From contig OX457042.1 of the NCBI GenBank assembly GCA_949752735.1, positions 60,611,468 through 60,675,467 on the forward strand: a stretch of DNA of 64,000 nt, read 5' to 3'. Position numbers and translations under genes: made by a program. Below the pieces are notes generated by a model, which was given only the letters and a program-made list of their open reading frames with translations, ran no database searches and was not told the origin of the DNA. This document shows, one piece after another, positions 22,520-33,440 of this stretch. Positions within the stretch are counted from its first letter, which is position 1, and every line of letters starts with the position of its first letter. Source of the DNA: Lumbricus terrestris (Eukaryota > Annelida > Clitellata > Crassiclitellata > Lumbricidae).

Positions 22520-23060
22520 TGAAATATCTGGGGTGAACCTTAGCAGCGACCCAGTCTGACCTGTCTTCCCAGCTGCCCGAGGTCGCTAGCGCTCAATCGG
22601 AACTCTCCCGTAGCTACCACGAGGTATTGGGTAGGATGGACGAAATGGAAGATTTCGTTCATGACCGAATATGAATGGACCAGTCTCAACCGAACCCTGA
22701 CTTCAACGAAGAAGTTGTGACCACAACTTTACAGGCACCACTCTTCCACTAAGACACCGATGATCGTCCAGATCCACCGCCCCTCATTCCTTGGCCAGAC
22801 CCACTAGGCAAGAGTTCGAATCCCGCACTGACGACCCCCAGACAGGGAGCCAGTACCGGAACCTGTCAGCCACCTGGAGCCAAAAGACACTGGAACGTCA
22901 GTGTTACCACTTTGGTCCGGAAGAAGACCCTACATACAGAGGTCCACTGGTCGCAGCATCCGACTCATTTCCATCTTCGCTGATAGCGCAGGGAGGAGAA
23001 GCACTCATTCTACTGGAGTAAGGATGGGCTGACGGCCCTGCTCGCTAGAGGCAGCTCCTA
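22520..23060 (+). other. Unrecognised GC-rich, formerly coding-looking segment
   Basis: Base composition changes sharply from the AT-rich surroundings. Short frames in all three phases read like pieces of a hydrophilic protein (DEMEDFVHDRI, QGSQYRNLSATWSQKTL) broken by stops. It may be a retroelement gag or other captured gene. I do not recognise it. Confidence 0.3.
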
Positions 23061-23523
23061 CGAAACCACAACGGCAATGGAGGTTGGCGATTTCGACGAT
23101 CATGACTATGATGATGATGGTGATGATGACACACGACGACTGTATGAAATAGGCATAGTGATAGAATCGTTCGCTTTAGGTCAGTACAAATGGAAAACGA
23201 TGCGCGCTCACAAAAGAAAAGAACATTCCAACAAATCGTTCTATCAGACTTTCCACGAATTTCAATGTGCATGGCGATACGAACACCCAAGTGAAAGCCA
23301 ACTCTGGCAGTTTGCTAACGGTGGAAAAGAATCTGACGGAACCTCTTACCAGTTCTGTGTCTCTATAGTAAGAAACAAGTCAGTGTGGCTACCATGATTT
23401 CTATGTTTTCAGTGGCGTAGCTTCCGATTCGTTGGCGTCACAAAAACAGAATGAAATAAAGATATCAACTCACTGGAATAGTTGGCCTATGAATATTACA
23501 AGGGATTCTAATACATAATAGCC

Positions 23524-23707
23524 TACAAACTGCCAGCGTTAAGTTTGCATCTGATCTTTAAAAAATCCTATCTTCATTGGATATTGAATTCACCAACAAA
23601 GCAAAGCGACAAAGATGTTTTCAGGTCTCTCATATCAGTCGACGTTTGCTTCAATCGAAGAATTTCTGGACAACGGTTCAAGAAGGAAATCTTGCGATAC
23701 TTTAAAG
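23524..23707 (+). CDS. Gene 2 exon, F-box-like module
   Basis: Reading from TAC at 23524 the exon gives YKLPALSLHLIFKKSYLHWIL, then SDKDVFRSLISVDVCFNRRI and RFKKEILRYFK, aligned end to end with the gene 3 exon at 43839 (LNELPFEVLDAILINSFLHW, TLASVDFCWSQRV, RFKKRIWRQIK). The start LPxEVLxxIL, the later LxSVxxxW and RRFKKxIW fit an F-box with a long inner loop. F-boxes dock proteins to the SKP1-CUL1 ubiquitin ligase; that role is inferred. Here the glutamate after LP and the tryptophan are lost (FEV to ALS, W to F), so function may be weak. The exon ends phase 1 at AAAG|GCAAGT, a GC donor. The acceptor (ATAATAG) is poor, and one base seems missing near the start. Confidence 0.55.
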
Positions 23708-23934
23708 GCAAGTCTCCTTACAAACATGATGTTTCAATTGACCAAAATAGATTACTTTAAAAATTGCGTTACAAAGCTTATAATTCGAGATGTTTTAGAG
23801 TGCTATTACACTAACATTTGGTTTGTTATTAGGCTACTTGTAATTTGACACTGAAACAGATCATTCCAGATGCCTCACCACGGACCTAAAGCTTAAAATA
23901 TTTGTGATATTTTAATTGAGTATATGGCATAAAT

Positions 23935-24007
23935 CGTAATCGTATGCTCGAGATTTCTTCAGCGTCCGCAAAGGCGAAGTTGGGGGAACCAGCTTATTTA
24001 CAGGTGC
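23935..24007 (-). mobile_element. L2-like LINE 3' end, first half
   Basis: Matches 1245-1315 of the full LINE on the same strand (TCGTAATCGTA, CTCGARATTTC, ACCAGCTTATT). It is continued at 25997 after a piggyBac-like insertion. Confidence 0.7.
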
Positions 24008-24292
24008 TTAACCCATTAGTGCCCAGCATCCGCTATAACGGACGCTTAGAAAACACGTTGGCAAAATAAGAGGCAACTGAATAGTACAGTCATGATAATT
24101 TTATTAAATTGTTGGGTCATTTGACTATAGATTCCACTATTGTGATTGCCGGATTATGTGAATTGGAAATATTTCATTGCTTGTGCAGATGTGTCTACTT
24201 CAGCATATCGAAAATCCTCGCTACCACTAGTTATTATATTCCTGTTTTGCATTGAACGAGGAGGAATTTAGAGAAAGTGTATATGTTGCTTA

Positions 24293-24510
24293 TACACTGT
24301 GTCCGGATAAAAAGTAGCCCCCACAAAAGTGTAATAACTCGGTCAAAACTCTTAGGATTTGTCTGAAATTTTAAACAGAGCAAAAGTGACCATATTTACA
24401 CGAGATCCTAAAGCCGATTAGAAATATTCGTGAGTTTGTCAAAGTTACGAGCGTTTGAAATGCAGCACCAAAAAATTGAACTTTCCAACTTTTTATCCGG
24501 ACACAGTGTA
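24293..24510. mobile_element. Mariner-type MITE, 218 bp
   Basis: Perfect terminal inverted repeats begin TACACTGTGTCCGGATAAAA and end in the complement, with TA at each outer edge as expected for a Tc1/mariner target. It is nested within the piggyBac-like element. Confidence 0.88.
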
Positions 24511-25677
24511 GTAGCCATATGGGTCAATATGCTGACAAAATATTATCCCAATTACCGCAATTTTTCCTAAGGAAATTTCGATTGCAATGTAAGCGTCCGT
24601 TATAACGGACGTCGGGCACCAGCCCAGAGATGACGTTTCCTACAGCAAGTCTCTAAGCGTCATTGTTCCAACAATTACCTCCGTCATTGCATCGCTTGTA
24701 ATATGAAGTGAGCATCAGCCTGCAATTTATTCAGACTGGCGACTGACTATTTTGACATGAATAAATAATTGAATATTGCAGACTTTGCACTTCTGACATG
24801 AGTTTGTGTACGACGGTGCATATGTACTTGAGGAACCTGTAAGCTTACTTGAGGAACTTGTACACAGGTCAATTGAAACCCATCATAGCAGCCAGATGCA
24901 AAGAACTAGTATCATGCCTCACTATACTGATTATATGCGCGACCGCTGTGTTGTTAGAAACGTCTACCCTCCCCTACCACTCTTCCCCGCGAGGGGACCG
25001 GATTCAATCCCTGTCCTTCCTCTCCCAGGCCGACCATCCCCTCCCGACGTAGGCTTTGGCTCATTTCTGATTTCTCGTTTTGCACTTGGTTCAAGATGCG
25101 CCCACCCTGTATAGGATATAAACCCCAGCTGCAGGCCTATTTATAATAGCGTTCAGTGCGTGAACTTTTGGGATGATGGACGAGGGTCATGTGCATTGAT
25201 AGTCACACAGCCAGAAGAAAGCCATGTCTGTTTTTCAAACATCCGTGTTCCTGCTCTACAGTCAAGGCATGGGCGGTTTTGGTAAGTAAGATCGGCGCGA
25301 TGCTTGTCACACGATAATATGAATCAGGCAACGGAAATTGTGATGTCCAATCAGTCTATCTGTTTGACATAGCTTGGTATCTCTTGCAAAGTTTACTAAG
25401 GCAGCAGAAGTTTGACTTCAGGCAACGGATGGCTGTAAGACTGTAAGTGTACACAAGTAGGCCTATCATGGCATGTCATCCAGTACTCAAGTGCTTGGCG
25501 TACCATCCATCCAGGGTCAACGTGCTGCTGCAGTAGGCCTACTATAAACCTGATGTACGATGCGATGGTAACTAACAATCATTGGAATGTACTAGGAAAA
25601 GCAAACTGTCATTGCAAGGCTTGAGAATTAATGTGATGGAAATCTTTATCCTGGGAGCCACAAGTATACTATCACAC

Positions 25678-25730
25678 GCTCGTAAATAAGCTGGTGCCCT
25701 GTTACAGTACTTGTCGTTAGATAAAGGGAG
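25678..25730 (+). mobile_element. Short L2-like 3' fragment
   Basis: CGCTCGTAAATAAGCTGGTG matches the 3' untranslated part of the LINE family at about 16152-16175. It lies inside the piggyBac-like element. Confidence 0.45.
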
Positions 25731-25996
25731 ATAATTAGCTCTATAGTAAATAGATGTTGCAAATCATCAAAAACATTCATCAAGCATTGTATGAAATAAG
25801 AAGGATGCTTGATTCTCCAAAACTAAGCACTGGGCTAGTGCCCGAGTCCGTTATAACGGGCAGTATGGAAAGTACTCATATTGTAACAGAAATCAATAAA
25901 TAAGTTCCCAGCCATGTTACTGCACCAAGTTGTTGAGATTACTGAAATTACAACTTAATTTGTTGGGTTTTGCCACTTTGGGCACTAATGGGTTAA

Positions 25997-26400
25997 TGAA
26001 AACAAAACATATAGGCAGAGAGTCAATATCCGTGGACTCAGGCAGGCAGACATACGGACTGCTAAAGTGTGTGATGTTTAGAGCTGTTTAGAGTTGATGG
26101 CGATGAAGGTGAGGAGTGGATGACGAATTAGGACAGGATCTGTGAAAAGCAACGTTTTCAGTTTTGAGTGAGATATTTGAGGCTTGGTTGCGTTCGAACT
26201 GTGAATCAGTGTCTTATACGGGGTAAGATTGTTCCTAAGAGGCGGGACAGCTATAATGGTTAAGCAGCGATTTGCAAATTTGAGTGATGATGTGGTGGAC
26301 GAGCGGAGCAAGATTCACGGTGGAAGAACAACGAGTTGAACGGAGCGGTTGGATAGTGAGCATCTGACGTATAATAGGCAAGTTGACAGGCTATATAAAG
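25997..26400 (-). mobile_element. L2-like LINE 3' end, second half
   Basis: The minus-strand frame 26078-26311 reads SSLKFANRCLTIIAVPPLRN and HSKLKTLLFTDPV, the C-terminal end of the LINE at 1406-4828. Together with 23935-24007 it was one copy before the TTAA insertion split its 3' untranslated part. Confidence 0.75.
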
Positions 26401-26689
26401 ATCTTTGAGAGTCTCTGAGATATTAAGGAATTGAATTAGAATCAAAGAATCTCTTAGAATTAAAGATTCTCTGGGGATTAGGCTGTATAAATACAATTGA
26501 TAGAAACACCGCTAACGAGCCTTTGCACGCGCGAACACTGAACCGATAAGGCGCCATCAACTGTAACAGTTGTAGCACACTACAGCATGTTCATTGTTCA
26601 AAGACCATCGTGCATCGAAGATGACAATCAAACACAAGCCTAATATGACACTGTTTGCATATTCGTTTAATTCCAACATACAACAGCAA

Positions 26690-26959
26690 TGAACGACCTT
26701 CGAAGTAGAACCAAATCAGGATCACATAAAACTGATAAACTCATCAGTCAACTGAAGGACGTAGGAATAGAAATCCTGAACTCTTAGCTGGACAGACAAA
26801 CTGTGGTCATTTGGATCTCGTGTCGTTCACAATCAGCCCTTCAACATATTCAGAAGATGTACGAATCGAATGAGCTGAGAGATGCATTCATTGAAAATAT
26901 TCATCCTTCCACTTCAAAGATGATCAACATCGATAGCAATCACTTCAAGAGAACCGTTG
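26690..26959 (+). pseudogene. Gene 2 broken TRADD-N-like exon
   Basis: Homologous to 501-839 and 46452-46811 (VVIWISCRSQSALQHIQKMY, MINIDSNHFKRTVG). The start of the exon and its acceptor (the TNGTNATAAAAGT block) are not recognisable upstream of 26690. An in-frame TAG at 26785-26787 replaces the Gln codon of NSQLDRQ. The end keeps the GC donor (G|GCAAGT, exon end 26959) and about 120 bases of conserved intron. Because the flanking modules are all phase 1, gene 2 could splice the F-box exon straight to the propeller exon and omit it. Confidence 0.8.
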
Positions 26960-28111
26960 GCAAGTCATTATACATTAGTTTAAAACGTGTAGTCAACATA
27001 ATGCAACTTAGCTGAATGAAATAACGGAGACAATAAATCTACAGGGTGTTGAAGCGCAGATGAAAAGTCTGCTAATGTTGTTGGGTCCCACGACTGTGTA
27101 CACTGTACAGTGTGTACTGTGTAGGCGTACGGATGGAACTTATCCAAGACTGGGAAGTTAGTCATGCATGATGGTCTGTGGGGCGACCTCCGACGGGAAA
27201 ATTATTTGTCTAAAGAGAGCGCAAATGGGTGACAAGGAAGTGCTGCATGGTGATCTTGACTGCTGCATGGTGATCGGTGGTAGTGTCTTGTCACAGTACT
27301 GTTGTCAGTGCTTCTTTCGACTTTAGTTAAATCTGCTTTTTGGTACGCCTTTCATTGTGTCTTATTTAAGGTCAGTACTGTATCTTCACAAGAGTCGCAT
27401 CTTTTAGTCAGCTGTTACTGCTTCAAGGCACGAGGTCTGTTGTCAACCTATGTGGGATAACGACGATGATGATGAATTGATGAATTGATGATGGTGATGA
27501 TGCGTTAACTAGGGTCCTTTCGTTTTTATTTCATCCTAGGATGAGACGTGTAGCTTTTAGTGTTTCCGCTTGCCTTCCTCTCAGAGTAACTTGTCCAAAA
27601 TCAGCCTCTCGTTCCTTATTGACATTGTTTTTGCCCTGGAACTTCTGTGCTGAGAGCGACTGTGAATCCGTTGTAGATATTATTATGAAACGATGCGATA
27701 GAGTAGCTTGAGGTAGATTCGAAATTCCTATCATTCTGAGGTAACGGGTCTGGTTACACGAGACACCGAACATACCGCTCCACCAAAACGTCTCAGCATT
27801 GATTGATATTAGAGCGTTATAATTGTTCTTGCAGTCAGTTTTTCAATCAATCATTAAATGATAGTTTAATGGGTTCACTAATTAACCAAAAAACAATGTT
27901 AATTGAATTACTTATTTGGCTCATTCATTGGATTAAATTGCCAAATGAACTTTGACTTTTATTACAGCCAAAAAATACATCAAAAGACGAAAAATTATTG
28001 AAAACTGGTCAAAAAATTGGCAATCATTTATTTGCAAATATCAACGGATAACATTTTTAGCAAGTAGCCTAATTATTTTGTTTTGAAATAATCTTTTTGT
28101 TTTTATTTTAG
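26960..28111 (+). other. Gene 2 last intron
   Basis: The first part matches the intron after 839, and the last part (27830-28080) matches 8065-8320. No gene is seen. Near 27465 there is a (GAT)n/(GATGAATT)n run. The intron ends in a strong acceptor, TTTTTGTTTTTATTTTAG. Confidence 0.55.
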
Positions 28112-29391
28112 TCGTGTGTCCAATTTCTATCGACTTTACCCAGAAAATCGAGATAAAAGGAGAAAAATCTATGCGGGGAGTGACTAAACTTGGAAATGAA
28201 TTCTACGTCCTAGATCAACCGCAATTTTGTCGATATAAAATTAGTGTCTTCGCGGGTGGAAATCCATTTAGTCTTCAGGAGAAAATCGAACTAAAGGAGA
28301 TAAGAAATGCTGTTGACATTGTATCCAGTGAGAAGGATAATTGTCTCTACGTTTCTGACTCTTTATGGAAATGCGTCTGGAAGATAAGTGTAAGGGAGAT
28401 GCCAAGAAAAGGCGTAAGGAAGATGCCAAGAAAACGCGTAAGGGAGATAAAAATGGAAAGAGATGACAAACACAAAATCATCAAATGGCTGACCACTGAT
28501 TATGAGCCCCATACTCTGTCAGTGAACAGTGATGGCCAGTTGTTGGTGGTCGATCGTTGGTCGTCCATTTTGATGATCTACGGATCAGACGCAAAACTCA
28601 TTCGACCGATTCAGTTACCAATAGAGATGGGAAATCCTCTTCATGCAGTGGAAACATCCATCGGGAATTTCATCATCATTCACGAATGGACAGAAAAGGA
28701 AGAGGAGGGAAACAGTGGATCAAGTGGGACAGAAAGTAAATTGATCAACAGGATGAAATATGAGCAAAGGGAGGATAGTAGGTCAATAAGTGCAATGGAA
28801 GAGGAAGAGGAAGGAGAAGAAAAAGGGGAAGGGGACGGGGAAGAGGAAAAGGAAGAGGAAGAAGAAGAGGAAGAGGAAGAGGAAAAGGAAAAGGAAGAGG
28901 AAGAGGAAGAGGAAAAGGAAGAGGAAGAGGAAGAGGAAAAGGAAGAGGAAGAGGAAAAGGAAAAGGAAGAGGAAGAGGAAGAGGAAGAGGAAGAGGAAGA
29001 GGAAGGGGAAGAGGAAGAGGAAGGAGAAGCAGAAAAGAGATGGCCGACAACGAAGACGATTGTTACAGTAGGAATAAGTGAATTGAGTGGAGATGGTACG
29101 TTGATCATCCGTCGATTTATTCCTTCAAATACGACACAGCGACTGAATTATCCTGAATATCTCACAATCGATTCAGACGATCACGTGTTTGTGGCCGACA
29201 CATTTAGTGACAGAGTGATTGTTTTGGATTCAGATCTTAAATGGAATCGAATTCTTCTTCCATCAAGCGAAGTAACAAAGGAAACGAAGATCGTTTTGCC
29301 AAAGAGATTGTACTTCGACAAAGAAAATAAACAACTGATCGTCGGAGATTATCACAGTATCATGATATTTACAATTTTGAGTAAAAAATAA
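28112..29391 (+). CDS. Gene 2 terminal exon, propeller with Glu-rich expansion
   Basis: Open from the acceptor to TAA, phase 1 start (TC|GTG|TGT) as in gene 3. Blades correspond to gene 1: [91 protein letters not shown]. Two additions are seen. A basic direct repeat ([19 protein letters not shown]) sits after the first blade pair. A run of about 80 residues of Glu with some Lys and Gly (encoded at 28796-29032 by GAA/GAG codons) lengthens the inter-blade loop that is only polar in gene 1. It stays in frame. The propeller probably binds a partner; the acidic tract may act as a flexible linker. AATAAA overlaps the stop codon. Confidence 0.85.
28796..29032 (+). repeat. In-frame (GARGAR)n microsatellite
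   Basis: A purine-only tract of about 235 bases made of GAAGAG and GAAAAG units, coding for Glu with Lys interruptions. All interruptions keep the reading frame. Confidence 0.9.
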
Positions 29392-30386
29392 TAAAACTTG
29401 CATTTCTTCAACAGATTCTGACAAACAACGATCCGTGTAAACACATCCGGGTTATGAGATAAATGTTCTAGTTGCATAAATTATTATTATTATTAGCCTC
29501 TGGATAATAATCCCTGTTTGGTGATATTCAGCAGATATGATTGCGACAACGATCGTCTCTCATGTAACAGTAGTCGTCGAGAGAGATCATTAACCGCCAG
29601 CAGTAGACTCTTTCCATCCGTCGTTTTAGTTCGTCTCTCGTCATTCGTTGCCTTATATATCTGTTGACATCATGATTCGTCTCATTCGTCTCAACGACTG
29701 TTCGTCTTGAGAGTTGCGTCGCTGGCATCGTCTTTTGACACGTGACCATTGACCACCTACTCCAGTGCAGTCTGCTGATCATGTGACGATCAGGTTGTGA
29801 AGGATATGGAGATAATATGTCATCCGTTTCCGCCATGGACTCCGCGTTGTCCAATGCAGTCATGGTCTAAGTTGCGGGCAGATTCGAGTTGAAATTCATT
29901 CTGATTCTTGTTTCGACGAGTTACGTAAATGAACTTTCGTCGGCCTACATACATGTACGTGTGTTGATGCACTTTCGTTGTAATGTATGCAACTATGCAT
30001 GTCTAAGTTCTTGGTTCAATTCCAATAATTGGCTTTATAGAATAAACAGATTTCAGTGCTTGAGAAGGACATGGACGTTATCTGAGAACACTTCTTTGTG
30101 CATAGGACACTGAATCAGTCCCATCCAAAGCTTGAAGATCACAGAAGAGGACCCACGAAAACTCCCTCTTGGTCTCAGGACCACCGTCATCTGAATGTTT
30201 TAAAATACTTTTTATCGATGAATTATATTTTGACGAGGCTGAAACGCCTTTAAACGGGAGAATACAAGTAGATTCACTTTGACGGACGACGGAATCATCA
30301 AATTCCTTGACGCTCCAACGCCAAGTGTGTACAGCATGCCTCCTACTAAACGACCCTTAGAATCAGTCTATTAAGTATGCCAATGT
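29392..30386 (+). other. Gene 2 downstream region
   Basis: Shares blocks with the gene 1 downstream region (see 12320-12570). A 111-codon minus-strand frame at 29528-29863 resembles no known family and lacks a clear matching frame beside gene 1. Confidence 0.45.
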
Positions 30387-30592
30387 GGGGCGCGGTGGTG
30401 TAGTGGTGGCGCCGTTGCCTTTAAGCCGGAAGGTTCGAGGTTCGAATCCACCTAAAGTCGCCGCGTAGGGTCGACCTTGGGCAAGTCCTTCACTCGCAAT
30501 TGCTCAGCGCTTCGGCGTGAAACTCCGATGCAGTGTCCGCTCTGCAGTCGGGAGCGCTTCTGAGTAGATAGCTTGAGGGGGCGCTATAATAA
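30387..30592 (+). mobile_element. tRNA-derived SINE with LINE-like tail
   Basis: Starts GGGGCGCGGTGGTGTAGTGG (A box) and carries the B box GGTTCGAATCC near 30440. After a tRNA-unrelated body it ends GGGAGCGCTTCTGAGTAG and GGGGGCGCTATAATAA. That end matches the LINE tails at 7725 and 63250, so this LINE probably supplies its retrotransposition machinery. Confidence 0.9.
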
Positions 30593-30852
30593 GTTCCCAT
30601 ACAGAGTCTGTGCGATTTAGCAGCGTACCCAAAACCAGCCAGTACGCATATTAAAATAAGAGTTCGTTAAGAACCAGTCCACGTTCACTATCACCGGTTT
30701 GTCCGCTACACGGCGAATAGCATAGGCTTAGACTACACAGCTAGAAATTGACGCAGGAAAACAGGGCTATAATTATACAGACTAAACCAACATGAATATT
30801 GCCCTATAGGGTACAGAACGTGCAACATGCAACGCCTTCGCCTAAATTACGA

Positions 30853-31383
30853 CTAACGGATTCTTGTGAGCTCCATCATCATCATCATCATCGAAATCCT
30901 TGGGCTAAACGCCCGTAGGTGTCCGGCGCCACTCTCTGTCTGAGTCTGTCTCGTGTCATGTTGCCCATCTTCAACCTGTCCGGTCTGCAGGTCCATACCA
31001 TTAACATCTTGAACCAGCTTAGACCATCTTGTCTGATTGAAGAGAATATTGGGAGAGAGGCACGAAGGACAACCTGGGTCAATGCCCGTACGTGTCCCAC
31101 GCTCTCTCCCCCCCGACTCTCTCCACTGGTCTGTACTGACCGGCCTGTGCATGTCAGCTCCACATCATGACACCTTGAAGCATCTGGGTCACTATGTCAC
31201 TTGTGCCATGGTTTTTGCGGATTTCAATGGTCTTGGTCTTTTACTGCCAGTGTATCTCCACCCATCTGGCAAACCTTCCTCATTTTATCCGGGCTTAGGA
31301 CCGGCACAGGGAAGTTGCTGGTTCCCTGTGGCAGAGGATGGATGCAGTTTAACGTCGTGCCCAGGACCATGAGCTCCACTTGA
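30853..31383 (-). mobile_element. Probable LINE 3' fragment, minus strand
   Basis: Minus-strand frames read RWSKLVQDVNGMDLQTGQVE and DTRQTQTE, like the C-terminal tails of RTE-type polyproteins, with a (GAT)n-type run (30878-30893) at the 3' end. The assignment is tentative. Sequence flanking both sides (30600-30830 and 31640-31830) looks like an older duplication. Confidence 0.35.
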
Positions 31384-32379
31384 GTCTAAAATGAATTAGC
31401 TCCGAGTACTGACAATATACGGTACAGGGTGGACAAAAAAGTAATTCCGACGGTTTGCCAAAATTTTGGCCCAAAATAAAGATTTTTATTGTGTTCCAGA
31501 GGTAAATCTTCCCATAATCGACCCCAATGCGACCATGAATTCTATTATCACTCTTGGTTATGGCCACAGATTGTGGCATTTCTCCAGCACAGCAGCTCTC
31601 CACTCACGATAAACTAACGGGTAAAAATCCAGAAGCTCCTTTCTATATAGAAGCGCCACCCAGAGATGACCTTTGAGCAAAAGAGAAGCACTCTGGAATA
31701 ATATAAGTTCGCTATAAACCAGTCCACATCTATTTTAACCTGTTCGTCCATGACACAATAAGTAAAAGCAGCAACACATTGACATGGGAAGGAAGCTAAG
31801 GTTAAGCAGACTAAATCAACCAATACATCAAGTGCGATGCCTGCTTAGTCACAATCCCAGGCAGAATACTCATATAGGCCAACAGACATAGAAATACTCA
31901 TATAGGCCTGTTGATCTATTATGAGTAATAATTCTGAAAGGCATGTTCTGCAGAACATCAATTACATGACTGTAGGTGCATCACGCGAAACGCCTATTTA
32001 CTTTAGTACGGCGTATTTCAAAAGGATGCAATCATGGGCGCCCGCAGAAATTTTTGCAGGAGGGGGCAAAACACGATGGTCACGGTTACATTTTTGCCGA
32101 AATGCAATGCAGCAAATTATGAAGATGCATGGGCATTTTTCATAGATCGCTTTTAGTGTATATTTCTCAGTGTCATGTTCTTATAATTTGTAATATGAAT
32201 AGTTTCTTTAGTGCGAAGAAAGTTGTTTTAAAAAAATCAAAATTAGTAGTTAAAAAGCAGGTTCCTGAATGGGTGCGATGCGTCCACTTGCCCTCTAGAA
32301 AATTGACACCATTTCTCATTCAGCTCTTCATTCATGCTCCCTCTATAGATATATAGTTAGACTAACTATATTTTGATCG
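31384..32379. other. No gene seen; mariner-like end at 31425
   Basis: A single mariner-type terminus (ACAGGGTGGACAAAAAAGTA) lies near 31425 without a partner. The G-rich block near 32035 (GGGCGCCCGCAGAAATTTTT) is a repeat scrap. Confidence 0.4.
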
Positions 32380-32640
32380 TAATTCCAAACTTTTAGCTGG
32401 AAAGTCAATCGCAGGCAGCAGCTTATTCATCGAGTCAAAGAGCTGTCAAATGGTAGCCAGAATGAGGTCCGAGTCCGGTTGTCAGAGGGGCGGATAGGGG
32501 GAGGGGCAGAGTAGCTGCTACAGTGGGTGTCATTTAGGATTGGAAGCTGGGAGATCAGAAGGTCCGATGAATAGTGGTAGGAATTCATTTGAACAGATGA
32601 GACTTCAGTTTTAAGTGAAATTCAATAGTTAGGGTTACAG
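32380..32640 (-). mobile_element. L2-like LINE 3' fragment, diverged
   Basis: Keeps the order of the 3' untranslated part of the LINE at 1236-1440: GCAGCAGCTTATTCAT, TCAGAGGGGCGG, GTAGCTGCTACAGTGGGTGTC, TGGAAGCTGGGAGATCAGA. Confidence 0.7.
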
Positions 32641-32707
32641 TTTTTAGGAAGAGCATGAAAAATGCAAGGCAGAAAAGTCAAAGCATTTTTATAAACGTAG
32701 ATTTCTT

Positions 32708-32782
32708 GGATTGACAAAAACAACGTTTGAAAACAACGATCCAGCTTCCATTTCTCAAACGTTGTTTTCGTCAATCCAGCTT
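32708..32782. repeat. Near-palindromic inverted repeat arm (left)
   Basis: The block from TTGGATTGACAAAAACAACG to TCAATCCAG is almost self-complementary. Its exact reverse complement lies at about 36411-36485, so the two arms bracket a 3.6-kb block. Confidence 0.85.
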
Positions 32783-33164
32783 CTATTTCACCTATAGAAA
32801 CCTTCATCCAGCTTCCATTTCACCTATAGAGAACATTCATCGGCCAGTGGCGGATTTAGGTTTGATTGCAGGAGGAGAAGAATTTCAAGAGGGCGCCTGT
32901 ACTTACATAGTTAAAAACAGTAAATTGATTATAATTCATCCGATTTATCCGAATTCATCAAACAGAATCAATAATCTAAAACAGAAACTTTTAAACTTGT
33001 GCGCTTGACTAGGCTACTTAGGCTATAATTTTTTTATTGAGTTACATAGATTTATGCTTATATATAACAAATATTTATTAATGTTATTTATTGGATATTG
33101 ATTCAGGTAAACGTGTATTTTAGCGTCGTAAATTATTCACTCGATGCAGCATTGTTATTTTTAA

Positions 33165-33440
33165 TCAATCCAACTTCTAGTTTGGCGAGAATCCTTTTCG
33201 TCGTTCCAGCTTCTGTTTATGCAAGGATTTGTTTGATCAATCCCGTTTGTTTTTCGTCAGCAAAATATTTTTCATCAAATCAATATAACTTCTATTTAAT
33301 TTAAAATTATTGTTCTTCAATCCAGCTTCAATTTCAGCAAGATTGTTTTCATTAATTCCTCTTCTATCTCAATAAAATTACTTTCATCAATCCGCCTTCT
33401 ATTTAGAAAGAATTTTTTTCGTCAATCCGACTTGCACTCG
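33165..33440. repeat. Diverged minisatellite, about 30-36 bp period
   Basis: Repeats of the type TTTTCGTCAATCCAGCTTCTATTT with heavy decay. They resemble the cleaner arrays on both sides of the hAT element (32760-32830, 34505-34700). Confidence 0.55.

Larger units (their letters stand above)
24012..25992. mobile_element. Non-autonomous piggyBac-like element, 1981 bp
   Basis: TTAA flanks both sides (24008-24011 and 25993-25996), and the ends are perfect 14-bp inverted repeats beginning CCCATTAGTGCCCA. Further subterminal inverted blocks contain CCGTTATAACGG palindromes (24034, 24598 and 25847). CCC ends and TTAA targets are the piggyBac hallmark. No transposase frame is seen. Confidence 0.88.

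Noticed and set aside
26690..27015. Donor at the GT just after GCAA in the TRADD-N-like exons
   Set aside because: It gives phase 2 in every copy and cannot join the phase-1 propeller exon.
28680..29108. Poly-Ser and poly-Pro/Leu frames on the minus strand and a Lys/Arg frame on the plus strand
   Set aside because: Shadows of the Glu-coding tract; the plus-strand propeller frame has homology.
31425..31640. Mariner element from a single terminus
   Set aside because: Only one end is seen; no inverted partner or transposase.
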